Source: CAYWHE01 sp964458125 (GTDB lineage Bacteria; Bacteroidota; Bacteroidia; AKYH767-A; OLB10). From it: a DNA stretch of 30,910 bases. Within the stretch, counting starts at the first letter, position 1; every line of letters begins with the position of its first letter. The stretch is from contig CAYWHE010000016.1 of the NCBI GenBank assembly GCA_964458125.1, positions 1 through 30,910 of the forward strand. Direction: 5' to 3'. The notes beneath the pieces were generated by a model. The model made no database searches and was not told the origin of the DNA. It saw only the letters and a program-made list of their open reading frames with translations. Below, one piece after another: positions 23,873 to 30,910 of this stretch. Both the position numbers and the translations under genes were made by a program.

Positions 23873-25660
23873 TCAATGAACCACCATGATTCGGCGGGGC
23901 AGGTAAACCTTGTTGCCCTTGAGTTCAAGCAGGTACGTCCCGGCAGGATAAGCGGAAAGGTCTGTGTATATCCGTCCGGAGCCTGAAAACCCGGTCAGCA
24001 TCTTTTCCCAGGCTACCCTGCCGGTTACATCCCGGACGAACAGCCCCAGGTCCTGATAACCCTGTACTTCAAGGTGAATGGTAAACAGGCCGGTTGAAGG
24101 ATTGGGAACGGCTTCAAAGGACCGGACGTCACCCTGAACTTCCGTGATTCCGACCCCGACAAATAAAAGCGGATCGGATGAATGGCTGCAGCCGTTGACA
24201 TCGGTAGCCACCACCGAATAGGTTCCGTCCACCAGGGGTATATAATAGGAACCGGTGGCCCCGTTGAGTATATTTCCGTTGAGGTACCACTGCAGGCTGT
24301 AGCCGGGCAATGCACAGAATATGGTATCCCCGATGGCAAACAGAGTTGGTTTCGGCGGCAACGGGTTGACGTTAACCGTTGTTCCTGCAGAACTGCTGGT
24401 GCAGCCGTTGGATGAAGTCACCACGGTGAAGTAGGTGCCGGCAGCCGTAACTGCCAGAACATCCAGGGTGGCACCCGGCAGCATGCCATTGGCATCGTAC
24501 CACTGGTTGCCCGAAACAGCGCTTGAAGTCAGTGTTACCGTGTCGCCTTCACAGACCGTCAGGGGCCCGTTTGCATTCACCACAGGAACGGGAGGAGCCG
24601 GGAATACATGTACGGTATCCGTATACGTAACAGGCAGTACCGGCATCATGAAGATGGTATAGGACAGGTCGAGCTGCCCGGATGCGCCCGGTACGGTGGC
24701 CGTGGCCGAACCGCTGCTGCCCCAGCCCGCAAAGGTGATGGTGCCCAGGTCATCATCGCCCAATGATACAATCAGGCTGTCCTGGTCGAAAACCTGAAGG
24801 GTGTAAGTCTGATCACCCAAAGACAGGTTGGGGAGGGTCCACGTATACGGCGGTTGCGTATTGTTGGTGGCCGGACGGGAATCATAGAAGGTATTGCCGG
24901 CCGTATCGGAAATCACGAAATAAAGATCGGGGTCAGGATCCAGGAAGCCGAGTTCATTGTAATTATCGGGAACGCTGGTGACGGTTACATCCGTAAGGAA
25001 GTACTGGGGAGGTGCATCGGGAGTGATGGTCTGACTCACCACATAGTCGCCGGGAATGGGATATACCTGCGGAACGGGGTTCTCCGAAGTGTCGTTTACG
25101 CCGTTGGCAAAATCCCAAAGGTATGCAGTTTGTCCGGGTACGTTATTAATAAAGGAAACGGTCAGCGGGGCGCAACCGGAGGAGTTTGTCATGGAAAAGC
25201 CGGCATTCCCCACGGTATCGGGAAGCACGTTCATCGGCAGCAGGTAGCTGATGCTCTGGTCGCCCAGTCCTGACAGGGTTGCAATTACGTTCACGTTGGC
25301 AATATACGAACCCGAAACCAGCGGGATCCCCGACAGATTCACGCAGCCGTAAAGATTGATGGCCGGGTCGTAATTGCAGCCGTTGAAGGAATTGTTGCAA
25401 ACCCAGCTGATGCCCGCAGGCAGTCCGGTGATGGCGGCAATCTGAAAATTGGTGATCGTAAACCCCAGTGTGTCCGTGATCATCACGAATGTAACATCCT
25501 GGCTATACGCATTAAAAACAACGGCATCGGCAACCGTATCCGGGTATACGCCCGGGATGGTTTGCGTGCTGTCGATGGTGCACTGTGCGTGAAGAGAAAG
25601 GGATTGGCCGGTCAGCAGGACCAGCAGGAACAAACAGACAGGGTAAATTTTTTTCATCAT
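23873..25660 (-). CDS. Modular PKD, C2-like and Ig-like protein, T9SS cargo
   Basis: This 595-aa surface protein has a signal peptide at residues 1-26 (SLHAQ). An N-terminal domain of about 120 residues has paired cysteines (WVCNN, NGCNYD, YGCVN). A PKD domain spans about 153-230 (CAPLTVSF, YLWDFANG). Residues about 232-338 look like a C2-type beta-sandwich with acidic loops (DPDPDLYF, FDQDS, GDDDLG). Two Ig-like modules follow (about 357-431 with VCEGDTVTL, and 435-500), then the T9SS sorting domain (510-595, VPNPSTGLF). No catalytic residues are evident, so adhesion is the likeliest role. It starts about 31 bases after the NifU-domain gene and may be read from the mrp promoter, which would be an odd pairing. 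A second ATG follows the first directly. Confidence 0.82.
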   Translation of the reverse strand: MMKKIYPVCLFLLVLLTGQSLSLHAQCTIDSTQTIPGVYPDTVADAVVFNAYSQDVTFVMITDTLGFTITNFQIAAITGLPAGISWVCNNSFNGCNYDPAINLYGCVNLSGIPLVSGSYIANVNVIATLSGLGDQSISYLLPMNVLPDTVGNAGFSMTNSSGCAPLTVSFINNVPGQTAYLWDFANGVNDTSENPVPQVYPIPGDYVVSQTITPDAPPQYFLTDVTVTSVPDNYNELGFLDPDPDLYFVISDTAGNTFYDSRPATNNTQPPYTWTLPNLSLGDQTYTLQVFDQDSLIVSLGDDDLGTITFAGWGSSGSATATVPGASGQLDLSYTIFMMPVLPVTYTDTVHVFPAPPVPVVNANGPLTVCEGDTVTLTSSAVSGNQWYDANGMLPGATLDVLAVTAAGTYFTVVTSSNGCTSSSAGTTVNVNPLPPKPTLFAIGDTIFCALPGYSLQWYLNGNILNGATGSYYIPLVDGTYSVVATDVNGCSHSSDPLLFVGVGITEVQGDVRSFEAVPNPSTGLFTIHLEVQGYQDLGLFVRDVTGRVAWEKMLTGFSGSGRIYTDLSAYPAGTYLLELKGNKVYLPRRIMVVH

Positions 25661-25691
25661 GTTGTTATGGTTTTTTAAAAATCAAATCAGC

Positions 25692-25937
25692 TTAAACCGC
25701 TTCCACCGCCCTGATCTCCGGCACGGCCTTCAGGATGGACTGCTCGATGCCGGCCCGCATCGTCATGGCGCTCATGGAACAGGAACTGCAGGCGCCCATC
25801 AGTTTCAGCCTGACGACCATGTCATCGGTTACCTCCACGAGTGAGACATCACCGTTGTCGGCATGCAGGTAAGGACGCAACTGTCCCAGCGCATCCTCGA
25901 TGCGGGCATGCAAAGCGGTATCCGTGGAGGCGGGCAT
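25692..25937 (-). CDS. NifU-like Fe-S scaffold domain protein
   Basis: This 81-aa protein equals the C-terminal NifU/Nfu domain alone. The paired cysteines for a bridging [4Fe-4S] cluster are in LMGACSSCSMSAMTM (CxxC). The fold signature HADNGDVSLVEV comes before it, and the IEQSILKAVPEI helix after it. It should carry or deliver Fe-S clusters to target enzymes. An upstream TTG at 25949 is in frame, but the ATG at 25937 is preferred, which leaves one base between it and the stop of mrp. The tight pairing with mrp supports joint action in Fe-S cluster transfer. Confidence 0.92.
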   Translation of the reverse strand: MPASTDTALHARIEDALGQLRPYLHADNGDVSLVEVTDDMVVRLKLMGACSSCSMSAMTMRAGIEQSILKAVPEIRAVEAV

Positions 25938-25938
25938 A

Positions 25939-27042
25939 TCAGGAACCAATGGGTTGAACTTGTTGTGTCGGGGAGAGGCTGGAATTCCGTATGGCTATCT
26001 GCTGGGCTACCTGACCGGCCACTTCCATGAAGGCTTTGCCGGCCGGGCTGTTTTCATCCAGCACCTGTGGAGACCCCTGGTCGCCACCTTCACATATGCT
26101 CTGAACCAGCGGGATCTGGCCAAGGAAAGGAATTTTCATTTTTTCAGCGAGCTTTTTGCAGCCATCCTTCCCAAAAATATAATACTTGTTATCCGGCAGT
26201 TCTGCGGGAGTAAAATAAGACATATTCTCGACCAGGCCCAGTACCGGAACCCTGATGGCCTCCATCCGGAACATACTGATGCCCTTGGCCGCATCGGCCA
26301 AAGCGACCTCCTGCGGTGTGGAAACAATGACAGCGCCGGTTACCGGAACGGATGACACCAGGGTGAGGTGGATGTCACCGGTACCGGGAGGAAGATCGAT
26401 AAACATGTAATCCAGTTCTCCCCAGTCGGCATCGGAAAACAGCTGGCGCAAGGCCTTGGAAGCCATCGGTCCCCGCCATACGATTGCCTGGCCCGGATCG
26501 GTCATAAAACCTATGGACAGCATTTTAACTCCATATTTTTCAATGGGCTCCATCATGGTGCGCCCGTCAATTTCCTTCACGTAAAGCTGTTCATGCTGAA
26601 CGCCAAACATGATGGGCTGTGAGGGCCCGTAAATATCGGCATCGATCAAACCCACACGGGCTCCGGTTTTAGCCAGCGCCACGGCCAGGTTGGCCGCTAC
26701 GGTGGACTTGCCCACCCCGCCCTTGCCGGAAGCCACCGCTATGATATTTTTCACACCGGGCAACAGGGCCTGTTCATCTTCCCGTTTGGAGGTGACATGC
26801 GAAGTCATGTTCACCGTTACCCGCGCTTCCGGATCCACATAATGGGTAATCGCATTGATGCAGGCCCTTTCAATCAGGCTTTTCAACGGACAGGCCGGCG
26901 TGGTCAGCACCACCGTAAAACTGACGTGCTTACCGTCAATGGCAATATCCCGGATCATGTTTAAGGTCACCAGGTCCTTTTTCAGATCCGGTTCTTCCAC
27001 TTCCCGCAAGGCATCCAGGACTTTATCGTGCGTTATTTCCAT
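25939..27042 (-). CDS. mrp: Mrp/NBP35-family Fe-S carrier ATPase
   Basis: This 367-aa P-loop ATPase (ApbC type) binds and hands over Fe-S clusters. An N-terminal MIP18/DUF59 domain (residues about 1-85, with the conserved TTPACPLKS) is joined to the ATPase domain. The deviant Walker A motif is SGKGGVGKST (about 105-114), followed by GLIDADIYGPSQP and the Walker B-like DYMFIDLPPGTGD. The usual CxxC after VENMS is absent: the segment reads YFTPAELPDNKYYIFGKDGC, with a single cysteine there. I recall the same variant in other Bacteroidota. The frame opens at a GTG at 27057, but the ATG at 27042 (MEITHDKV) is preferred. A near-consensus -7 box (TAACTTTA) lies at 27076-27069. The NifU-domain gene follows at once. 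Confidence 0.94.
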   Translation of the reverse strand: MEITHDKVLDALREVEEPDLKKDLVTLNMIRDIAIDGKHVSFTVVLTTPACPLKSLIERACINAITHYVDPEARVTVNMTSHVTSKREDEQALLPGVKNIIAVASGKGGVGKSTVAANLAVALAKTGARVGLIDADIYGPSQPIMFGVQHEQLYVKEIDGRTMMEPIEKYGVKMLSIGFMTDPGQAIVWRGPMASKALRQLFSDADWGELDYMFIDLPPGTGDIHLTLVSSVPVTGAVIVSTPQEVALADAAKGISMFRMEAIRVPVLGLVENMSYFTPAELPDNKYYIFGKDGCKKLAEKMKIPFLGQIPLVQSICEGGDQGSPQVLDENSPAGKAFMEVAGQVAQQIAIRNSSLSPTQQVQPIGS

Positions 27043-27099
27043 GTTTGATACGTTCACTTAATTTGCCGTAAAGTTACAAAAAATCAGGGATGAACGGAT

Positions 27100-27462
27100 T
27101 TACAACTCCTTTCCGGGATCCCAGAAAACCTTTTTAAAATCACAGACCTGGTCGTTTTCCACCTTCACCCCTTCATTTTCGAGCAACTGCTGCATCAGGT
27201 CGGGGGAACCGAAATGATGCCTGCCGGTCAGCAGCCCGTTGCGGTTGACAACCCGCTGCGCCGGCACGGCCGGCGTGATCCGGTGACTGCCATTCATGGC
27301 CCATCCCACCATCCGTGACGAACCGGCCGACCCGAGGTAACGGGCAATGGCCCCGTAACTGCTCACCCGTCCGCGGGGTATCCGCCGGACCACCCGGTAA
27401 ACCTGTTGAAAAAAATTTTCAGGCTCCTCTGCAAACCCGGTTTTATTTTTTCTTTTTGCCAT
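27100..27462 (-). CDS. Alkyltransferase-like (MGMT-family) DNA-binding protein
   Basis: This 120-aa protein equals the C-terminal DNA-binding domain of O6-alkylguanine-DNA methyltransferase. Recognisable parts are FFQQVYRVVRRIPRGRVSSYGAIARYLG (helix and recognition region) and GWAMNGS. In place of the active-site PCHRV it reads PAQRVVNRNGLLTG (Pro67-Ala68-Gln69-Arg70), so the alkyl-acceptor cysteine is absent. Such alkyltransferase-like proteins bind alkylated bases and direct them to nucleotide excision repair rather than repairing them directly. The ATG at 27462 (MAKRKNK) is chosen. It is divergent from the TPR membrane-protein gene, and the region between the two starts (27463-27529) must hold both promoters. 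Confidence 0.88.
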   Translation of the reverse strand: MAKRKNKTGFAEEPENFFQQVYRVVRRIPRGRVSSYGAIARYLGSAGSSRMVGWAMNGSHRITPAVPAQRVVNRNGLLTGRHHFGSPDLMQQLLENEGVKVENDQVCDFKKVFWDPGKEL

Positions 27463-27498
27463 GGGTAAAGTAAAGCTCAAAAATCAAAAAAAATACCA

Positions 27499-27506
27499 TA
27501 GCTTTG
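27499..27506 (+). promoter_or_regulatory. -7 promoter box of the TPR membrane protein gene
   Basis: TAGCTTTG is a perfect TAnnTTTG match 23 bases before the ATG at 27530. It lies inside the longer open frame from 27461 and argues for the later start. Confidence 0.55.
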
Positions 27507-27529
27507 AATATACTTCTCAACAACCAGGG

Positions 27530-29590
27530 ATGAAAACCAAAAAACCCGCTTCAAAGAAAACACTTGCAGGGAGCCCTCCCCAAAACCCTCCCGGCAAAAC
27601 CGCTTCCCTGAAGGCCGGAAAAGAACAGGCCAAAATCATTTTATACGGCGGACTGGCCGTGGCCTTGCTGGCTATTGCCCTCTATGCGAACACCTTTTCA
27701 CATGCTTATGCACTGGATGATTTCCCGGTCATCTACGGCAACTCCCTGACCATGCAGGGCGTCAAAGGCATTCCCATGATGCTGAAGACGGCTTATTGGT
27801 ACGGCCTTGACGGGCAGAATGACTTCCTCTATCGTCCCTTGTCCCTGGTTACCTATGCCATCGAATGGGAACTGGCTCCCCATAATCCCCAACTTGGTCA
27901 CCTGACCAATATACTGTTGTATGCCCTGACCGGCTTCCTGTTGTTTCGTTTGCTTGCCTTCCTGCTGAAGGATTACAACCTGCTCATTCCCTTCCTGGCT
28001 TCCCTGGTATTTATTGCGCATCCTTTGCATACGGAGGTGGTGGCCAACATCAAAAGCCGGGATGAACTGCTGTGTTTCCTTTTCTTTATCCTGGCATCAG
28101 GTTTTTTCATGGAATTTGTTTTGGATGGAAAAGTCCTCCGCCTGTCACTCGCTTGTGTTTGTTACTTTCTTTCGCTGATGGCCAAGGAAAGCGCCATTAC
28201 CTTCCTGGCCATTTTCCCCTTACTGGTATGGTTCTTCACCGGAGTGTCCATCAGGAAAAACGTCCTGGTGAGTCTTTCCATGGTTGGTGTGGCGGCCGTG
28301 TACATGCTGATCCGCGGCAGCGTGCTGACCTCCCAGACAACAGGCGGGGATATTTCCGTACTGGACAATACCCTCGTCATGGCGCCCGACCTGAATGCCC
28401 GGCTGGGTACCGCCTTTTATATTCTGGGATTGTATCTCAAACTGCTGGTTTTTCCCCATCCGCTGGCCAGCGATTATTCCTATCCCCAGATTCCCATTGT
28501 TTCCCTGGCCAACCCGCTGGCTTTATTTGCCCTGCTCTTCTATACCGGAATGCTCATTTTTGCGCTCATCCGCCTGCCCAAAAAAGACCCGGTGTCGTTC
28601 GGAATTTTCTTTTACCTCATCCCCCTTTCCCTGGTGGCCAATGTTTTGTTTCTGACAAGGAGCACCATGGCCGACCGTTTTTTATTCATGCCCTCCCTGG
28701 GATTCAGCCTGGCGCTGGCTTTTTACCTGCTCAAGGCCTTTCAGATTCCCGTTGCCCGGCAGCGGTTCGAAAACGCGGCTTCCCTGTTCACCAGGAATGG
28801 AGGCCTGACCGGTGTGGCAGCCGTCATCCTGATTTTATTCGGTTTCAAAACCCTGGCCCGTAACCCCGCCTGGAAAAACGATTACACGTTATTTTCCACC
28901 GACAGCAAAATTTCTTCCCGGAGTTCCCGCATTCATTTTCTTTATGCCAACCACCTGATCCAGTCGGTCAGGCAAAACCTGGTCGGTGAGGACAAAAAAA
29001 CCGGTTACCTGCAGACCGCCGAAGTGGAGATGAAGGAGGCGCTGCGGTTATACCCGCAAAACACCGAAGCCATCTTCGGTCTGGGCGAGTTATATACAAC
29101 AACCAAACAATATGACAAAGCGCTGGAAAATTACCTGCTGGCCCGGGAAATAAATCCGGGCGACTCGAAGGCCGTCAACAACCTGGGCAATACCTATTTC
29201 CGGATGGGCGATTACCAGAAGGCCTTTGAAACCCTGAAGGAAGCGGTCACGCAATTTCCAAACGGCTTTGAAGGTTATAACAACATGGGTTCTGTTTACT
29301 TTGCCACCGGGCAATACGAGCAGGCGGCCGAAGTTTACCGGAAGGCCATCAGCCTGAACCCGGGCTATGCCGATGCGCAAAAAAATCTCGGAAGTTGTTA
29401 TGGCATGCTGAAGCAATACGACCAGGCCATTACCCAGTTCCTGCAGGCCGCCAGACTGGATCCCGGCAATCCCGAATACTATACCAATATAGCCATCACC
29501 TATCAGTTCAAAGGCGACAGCCTGACGGCACAGTCCTATTTTTTGAAAGCAAACCAGCTGACGGCGGCAAAAAAAACAAAGAACAACTGA
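27530..29590 (+). CDS. TMTC-like polytopic glycosyltransferase-fold protein with TPR repeats
   Basis: This 686-aa inner-membrane protein starts with a short Lys-rich cytosolic tail and continues with about ten to eleven helices. The first extracytoplasmic loop carries the acidic pair in YALDDFPVI, followed by FLYRPLSLVTYAIEW and later HPLHTEVVANIKSRDELL and AKESAITFL. These are hallmarks of the GT-C-type domain shared with eukaryotic TMTC O-mannosyltransferases and the bacterial DUF1736-like family. The last 180 or so residues hold four to five TPR repeats (for example AIFGLGELYTTTKQYDKALE and AVNNLGNTYFRMGDYQKAFE). A glycosyl transfer role is inferred from the fold, and the donor and acceptor are unknown. 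The start at 27530 follows from the -7 box at 27499-27506. The frame is open from 27461. Confidence 0.82.
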   Translation: MKTKKPASKKTLAGSPPQNPPGKTASLKAGKEQAKIILYGGLAVALLAIALYANTFSHAYALDDFPVIYGNSLTMQGVKGIPMMLKTAYWYGLDGQNDFLYRPLSLVTYAIEWELAPHNPQLGHLTNILLYALTGFLLFRLLAFLLKDYNLLIPFLASLVFIAHPLHTEVVANIKSRDELLCFLFFILASGFFMEFVLDGKVLRLSLACVCYFLSLMAKESAITFLAIFPLLVWFFTGVSIRKNVLVSLSMVGVAAVYMLIRGSVLTSQTTGGDISVLDNTLVMAPDLNARLGTAFYILGLYLKLLVFPHPLASDYSYPQIPIVSLANPLALFALLFYTGMLIFALIRLPKKDPVSFGIFFYLIPLSLVANVLFLTRSTMADRFLFMPSLGFSLALAFYLLKAFQIPVARQRFENAASLFTRNGGLTGVAAVILILFGFKTLARNPAWKNDYTLFSTDSKISSRSSRIHFLYANHLIQSVRQNLVGEDKKTGYLQTAEVEMKEALRLYPQNTEAIFGLGELYTTTKQYDKALENYLLAREINPGDSKAVNNLGNTYFRMGDYQKAFETLKEAVTQFPNGFEGYNNMGSVYFATGQYEQAAEVYRKAISLNPGYADAQKNLGSCYGMLKQYDQAITQFLQAARLDPGNPEYYTNIAITYQFKGDSLTAQSYFLKANQLTAAKKTKNN

Positions 29591-29644
29591 ATTCAAACCG
29601 GAACCTGAAAGCCTGATGATCCGCGTTTGAACTCATAATCATAT

Positions 29645-29671
29645 TTAGTATAACACTTAACAGTATACTAA
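29645..29671. promoter_or_regulatory. Palindromic operator candidate upstream of the uspA promoter
   Basis: TTAGTATA (29645-29652) and TATACTAA (29664-29671) are perfect inverted 8-bp arms around 11 bases. The centre is about 65 bases upstream of the expected transcription start of the universal stress protein gene, a position typical of activators. No T-tract follows, so it is not a standard terminator of the TPR gene. Confidence 0.45.
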
Positions 29672-29686
29672 CCGGAAATAATCCGG

Positions 29687-29717
29687 TTGCCGTTTGGACC
29701 CAAAACGAATATATTTG
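29687..29717 (+). promoter_or_regulatory. Bacteroidota promoter of the universal stress protein gene
   Basis: TTG at 29687-29689 and TATATTTG at 29710-29717 are separated by 20 bases and match the -33 and -7 elements. The ATG lies 23 bases downstream at 29741. Confidence 0.7.
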
Positions 29718-29740
29718 TTCACTTCCCATAACCACCTCAT

Positions 29741-30556
29741 ATGAAACTGTTAGTCCCCGTCGACTTCACTCCCGTAACCGAAAACGCACTGAAATATGCC
29801 ATTGATTTTTCGGAAGGCAAGGACGTTTCCGCCATCATCCTTTTTCATGTGGTACCGGTAAAAAAGGAAATTCCCGCTGCCGGAGACAGGCTGAACATGC
29901 TGGCGCAAAAATACTCGGATCAATGTCAGGTCCGGCTGGAATGCCACGTGGAACCCGGCAGTATTTTTGACCTCATCGGCCTCACGGCACGCCTGATGAA
30001 GGCCACCCTGATCATCATGGGAACGCACGGCATTAAAGGGTTGCAGCATATTACAGGAAGCAAGGCCATGAAGGTGATCACGCAGTCGGAAACGCCATAC
30101 ATCGTGGTGCAAAACAGGCCCTTTCAGCACATAGGTAAAATATTAATACCCGTGGATTATACCCGCGAGGTAAAACAACTTTTGCCCCTTGTTCAGTCGC
30201 TTAATGATACATTCAAAGCCGCCCTGCTCCTGATCAGACAAGCTACCAAAGATGAATTTATAGCGAATAAAATTAATATGAACCTGTTCTATTTTAAATC
30301 CTATTTCAGGGAACATGAAATTCCCTTTGAAGAAGTTGGTACTTTTACTTTAGGTTCAAAATACAAGGATGTAACACGTTCAGCCAGTGAATCATCCGCT
30401 GACCTGATTGTCAACACCATTGACCCGGAAACGACCATTGCCGATTTCATCATGGGCGTGGAAGAACAGAAAATTGTAGCCAATGAACTGCAACTACCGG
30501 TGCTTTGCATCAACATCAGACATTTTATGAATATCAGCGGAGGGGTGTTTGATTGA
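29741..30556 (+). CDS. Tandem universal stress protein (UspA family)
   Basis: This 271-aa cytosolic protein has two Usp domains. The first (about 1-127) has the opening strand KLLVPVDFTPVTENALKYAIDF and the nucleotide-loop motif MGTHGIKGLQHITGSKAMKVI, close to the ATP-binding Gx2Gx9GS pattern but one residue shorter between the glycines. It ends TPYIVVQNRPF. The second (about 130-265) opens GKILIPVDYTREVKQLLPL and lacks a glycine-rich ATP loop, so it is probably a non-binding partner half. Such proteins help survival under starvation or stress. The gene stands alone behind its own promoter and an upstream palindrome, so it is likely individually regulated. Confidence 0.92.
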   Translation: MKLLVPVDFTPVTENALKYAIDFSEGKDVSAIILFHVVPVKKEIPAAGDRLNMLAQKYSDQCQVRLECHVEPGSIFDLIGLTARLMKATLIIMGTHGIKGLQHITGSKAMKVITQSETPYIVVQNRPFQHIGKILIPVDYTREVKQLLPLVQSLNDTFKAALLLIRQATKDEFIANKINMNLFYFKSYFREHEIPFEEVGTFTLGSKYKDVTRSASESSADLIVNTIDPETTIADFIMGVEEQKIVANELQLPVLCINIRHFMNISGGVFD

Positions 30557-30726
30557 GGTGACTTGAAATCCAAAGACAACAACTACGCTTTGCAACAAGT
30601 CAGGGGTATGAACCCCGGGGCGGGCGCCGGATCCATCCCGATTCGCTTTGCGACCGGGATTCATACATCAAATTTACCGGAATTTTGCACGGACAACAGG
30701 ATTATCCGGAATTGATACCCATTTAA
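30557..30726. other. Intergenic region with one hairpin
   Basis: No coding frame here is convincing. A GC-rich hairpin lies at 30635-30660. A frame in phase with the following T9SS fragment is open up to TAA at 30724-30726, but its translation does not resemble a protein that would join to it. Confidence 0.4.
30635..30660. repeat. Intergenic hairpin (ATCCCG / CGGGAT), REP-like candidate
   Basis: Outer arms ATCCCG and CGGGAT and inner arms TCGC and GCGA around TTT form an interrupted stem-loop. Its end CGACCGGGAT is identical to the start of the hairpin at 21211-21235. No T-tract follows. Confidence 0.45.
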
Positions 30727-30910
30727 ATTTCCGGTTATCAAAAACAACAGTTCACTATTGATTCGCTGATAAATATTGTTGGAATCCTAAATTCAAATTC
30801 AAACCTTAACCTGCAACAAAATAGCCAACTCAAAATCATATTAAATGGTAATCAGGAAGCCATCCTCTACCAGCACCAACCCAATCCTTTTAACGACAAA
30901 ACCATCATCC
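30727..30910 (+). pseudogene. Start-less fragment of a T9SS-sorted protein (runs off right edge)
   Basis: After a TAA at 30724-30726 the frame is open to the window edge. The translation begins SGYQKQQFTIDSLINIV, continues through an Asn/Gln-rich stretch, and enters LYQHQPNPFNDKTII, which is the start of a T9SS type A sorting domain. The arrangement of Gln-rich coiled coil plus 'PNPF' matches the C-terminus of Bacteroidota proteins annotated as tail-fiber-domain (endosialidase-chaperone-like) T9SS cargos. No ATG, GTG or TTG occurs in this frame within the window, so the N-terminal part is missing. It is probably a recombination remnant. A frameshift or sequencing error, or a non-standard start, are alternatives. 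Confidence 0.55.

Noticed and set aside
27460..27463. Shared CATG as start codons of two divergent genes
   Set aside because: The plus-strand ATG at 27461 lies upstream of a perfect -7 box (27499-27506), so the TPR gene most likely starts at 27530 and the overlap is coincidental.

Overview
The window is chromosomal DNA from a member of the Bacteroidota. The evidence is direct. Four complete secreted proteins and one fragment end in C-terminal domains of the type IX secretion system (T9SS, 'PNP' motif). Start sites are preceded by the phylum's -7 promoter element TAnnTTTG rather than a -10 box, and Shine-Dalgarno sequences are mostly absent. An SGNH/PKD protein, a NifU/Mrp pair, a REC-Crp regulator and a TMTC-like TPR membrane protein fit the same group. 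A narrower assignment is not possible from this sequence alone.

Layout, left to right. 1-377 is a poorly explained edge with a strong promoter. 378-2156 is an SGNH-hydrolase/PKD T9SS cargo and 2482-2856 a small NTF2-like protein. 6075-3007 (minus) is lnt then lpdA. 6388-9204 is a large beta-propeller T9SS cargo. 13343-9222 (minus) is purL, miaE, a small lipoprotein and a SagB-type nitroreductase lipoprotein. 13603-16980 (plus) holds a polytopic membrane protein overlapping an RsmB-type methyltransferase, then an arylamine N-acetyltransferase. 17174-18146 (plus) holds a four-helix membrane protein and a conserved small hypothetical. 20487-18147 (minus) is a soluble PAS histidine kinase and a response regulator fused to a Crp/Fnr module. 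20745-21083 is a small periplasmic protein. 21504-22322 is an alpha/beta-hydrolase-fold protein lacking the usual nucleophile. 27462-22475 (minus) holds an alkyltransferase-like protein, mrp, a NifU-domain protein and two T9SS cargos. 27530-30556 (plus) is a TMTC-like TPR membrane protein and a tandem universal stress protein. 30727-30910 is a T9SS sorting-domain fragment without a start codon that runs off the right edge.

Most genes are housekeeping (purine synthesis, lipoprotein maturation, tRNA and rRNA modification, Fe-S assembly) mixed with surface proteins. I see no phage, transposon, CRISPR, tRNA, rRNA or defence island, and no clear previously undescribed multi-gene system. The observations most worth a second look are: a 16-bp motif (consensus GTTCATRMATTTTATG) present three times, each time in a promoter region; an 8-bp-arm inverted repeat upstream of the uspA promoter; the pseudoenzyme-like alpha/beta-hydrolase; the REC-Crp regulator whose cAMP-contact residues are replaced; a C2-like domain inside a T9SS cargo; and the start-less T9SS fragment.
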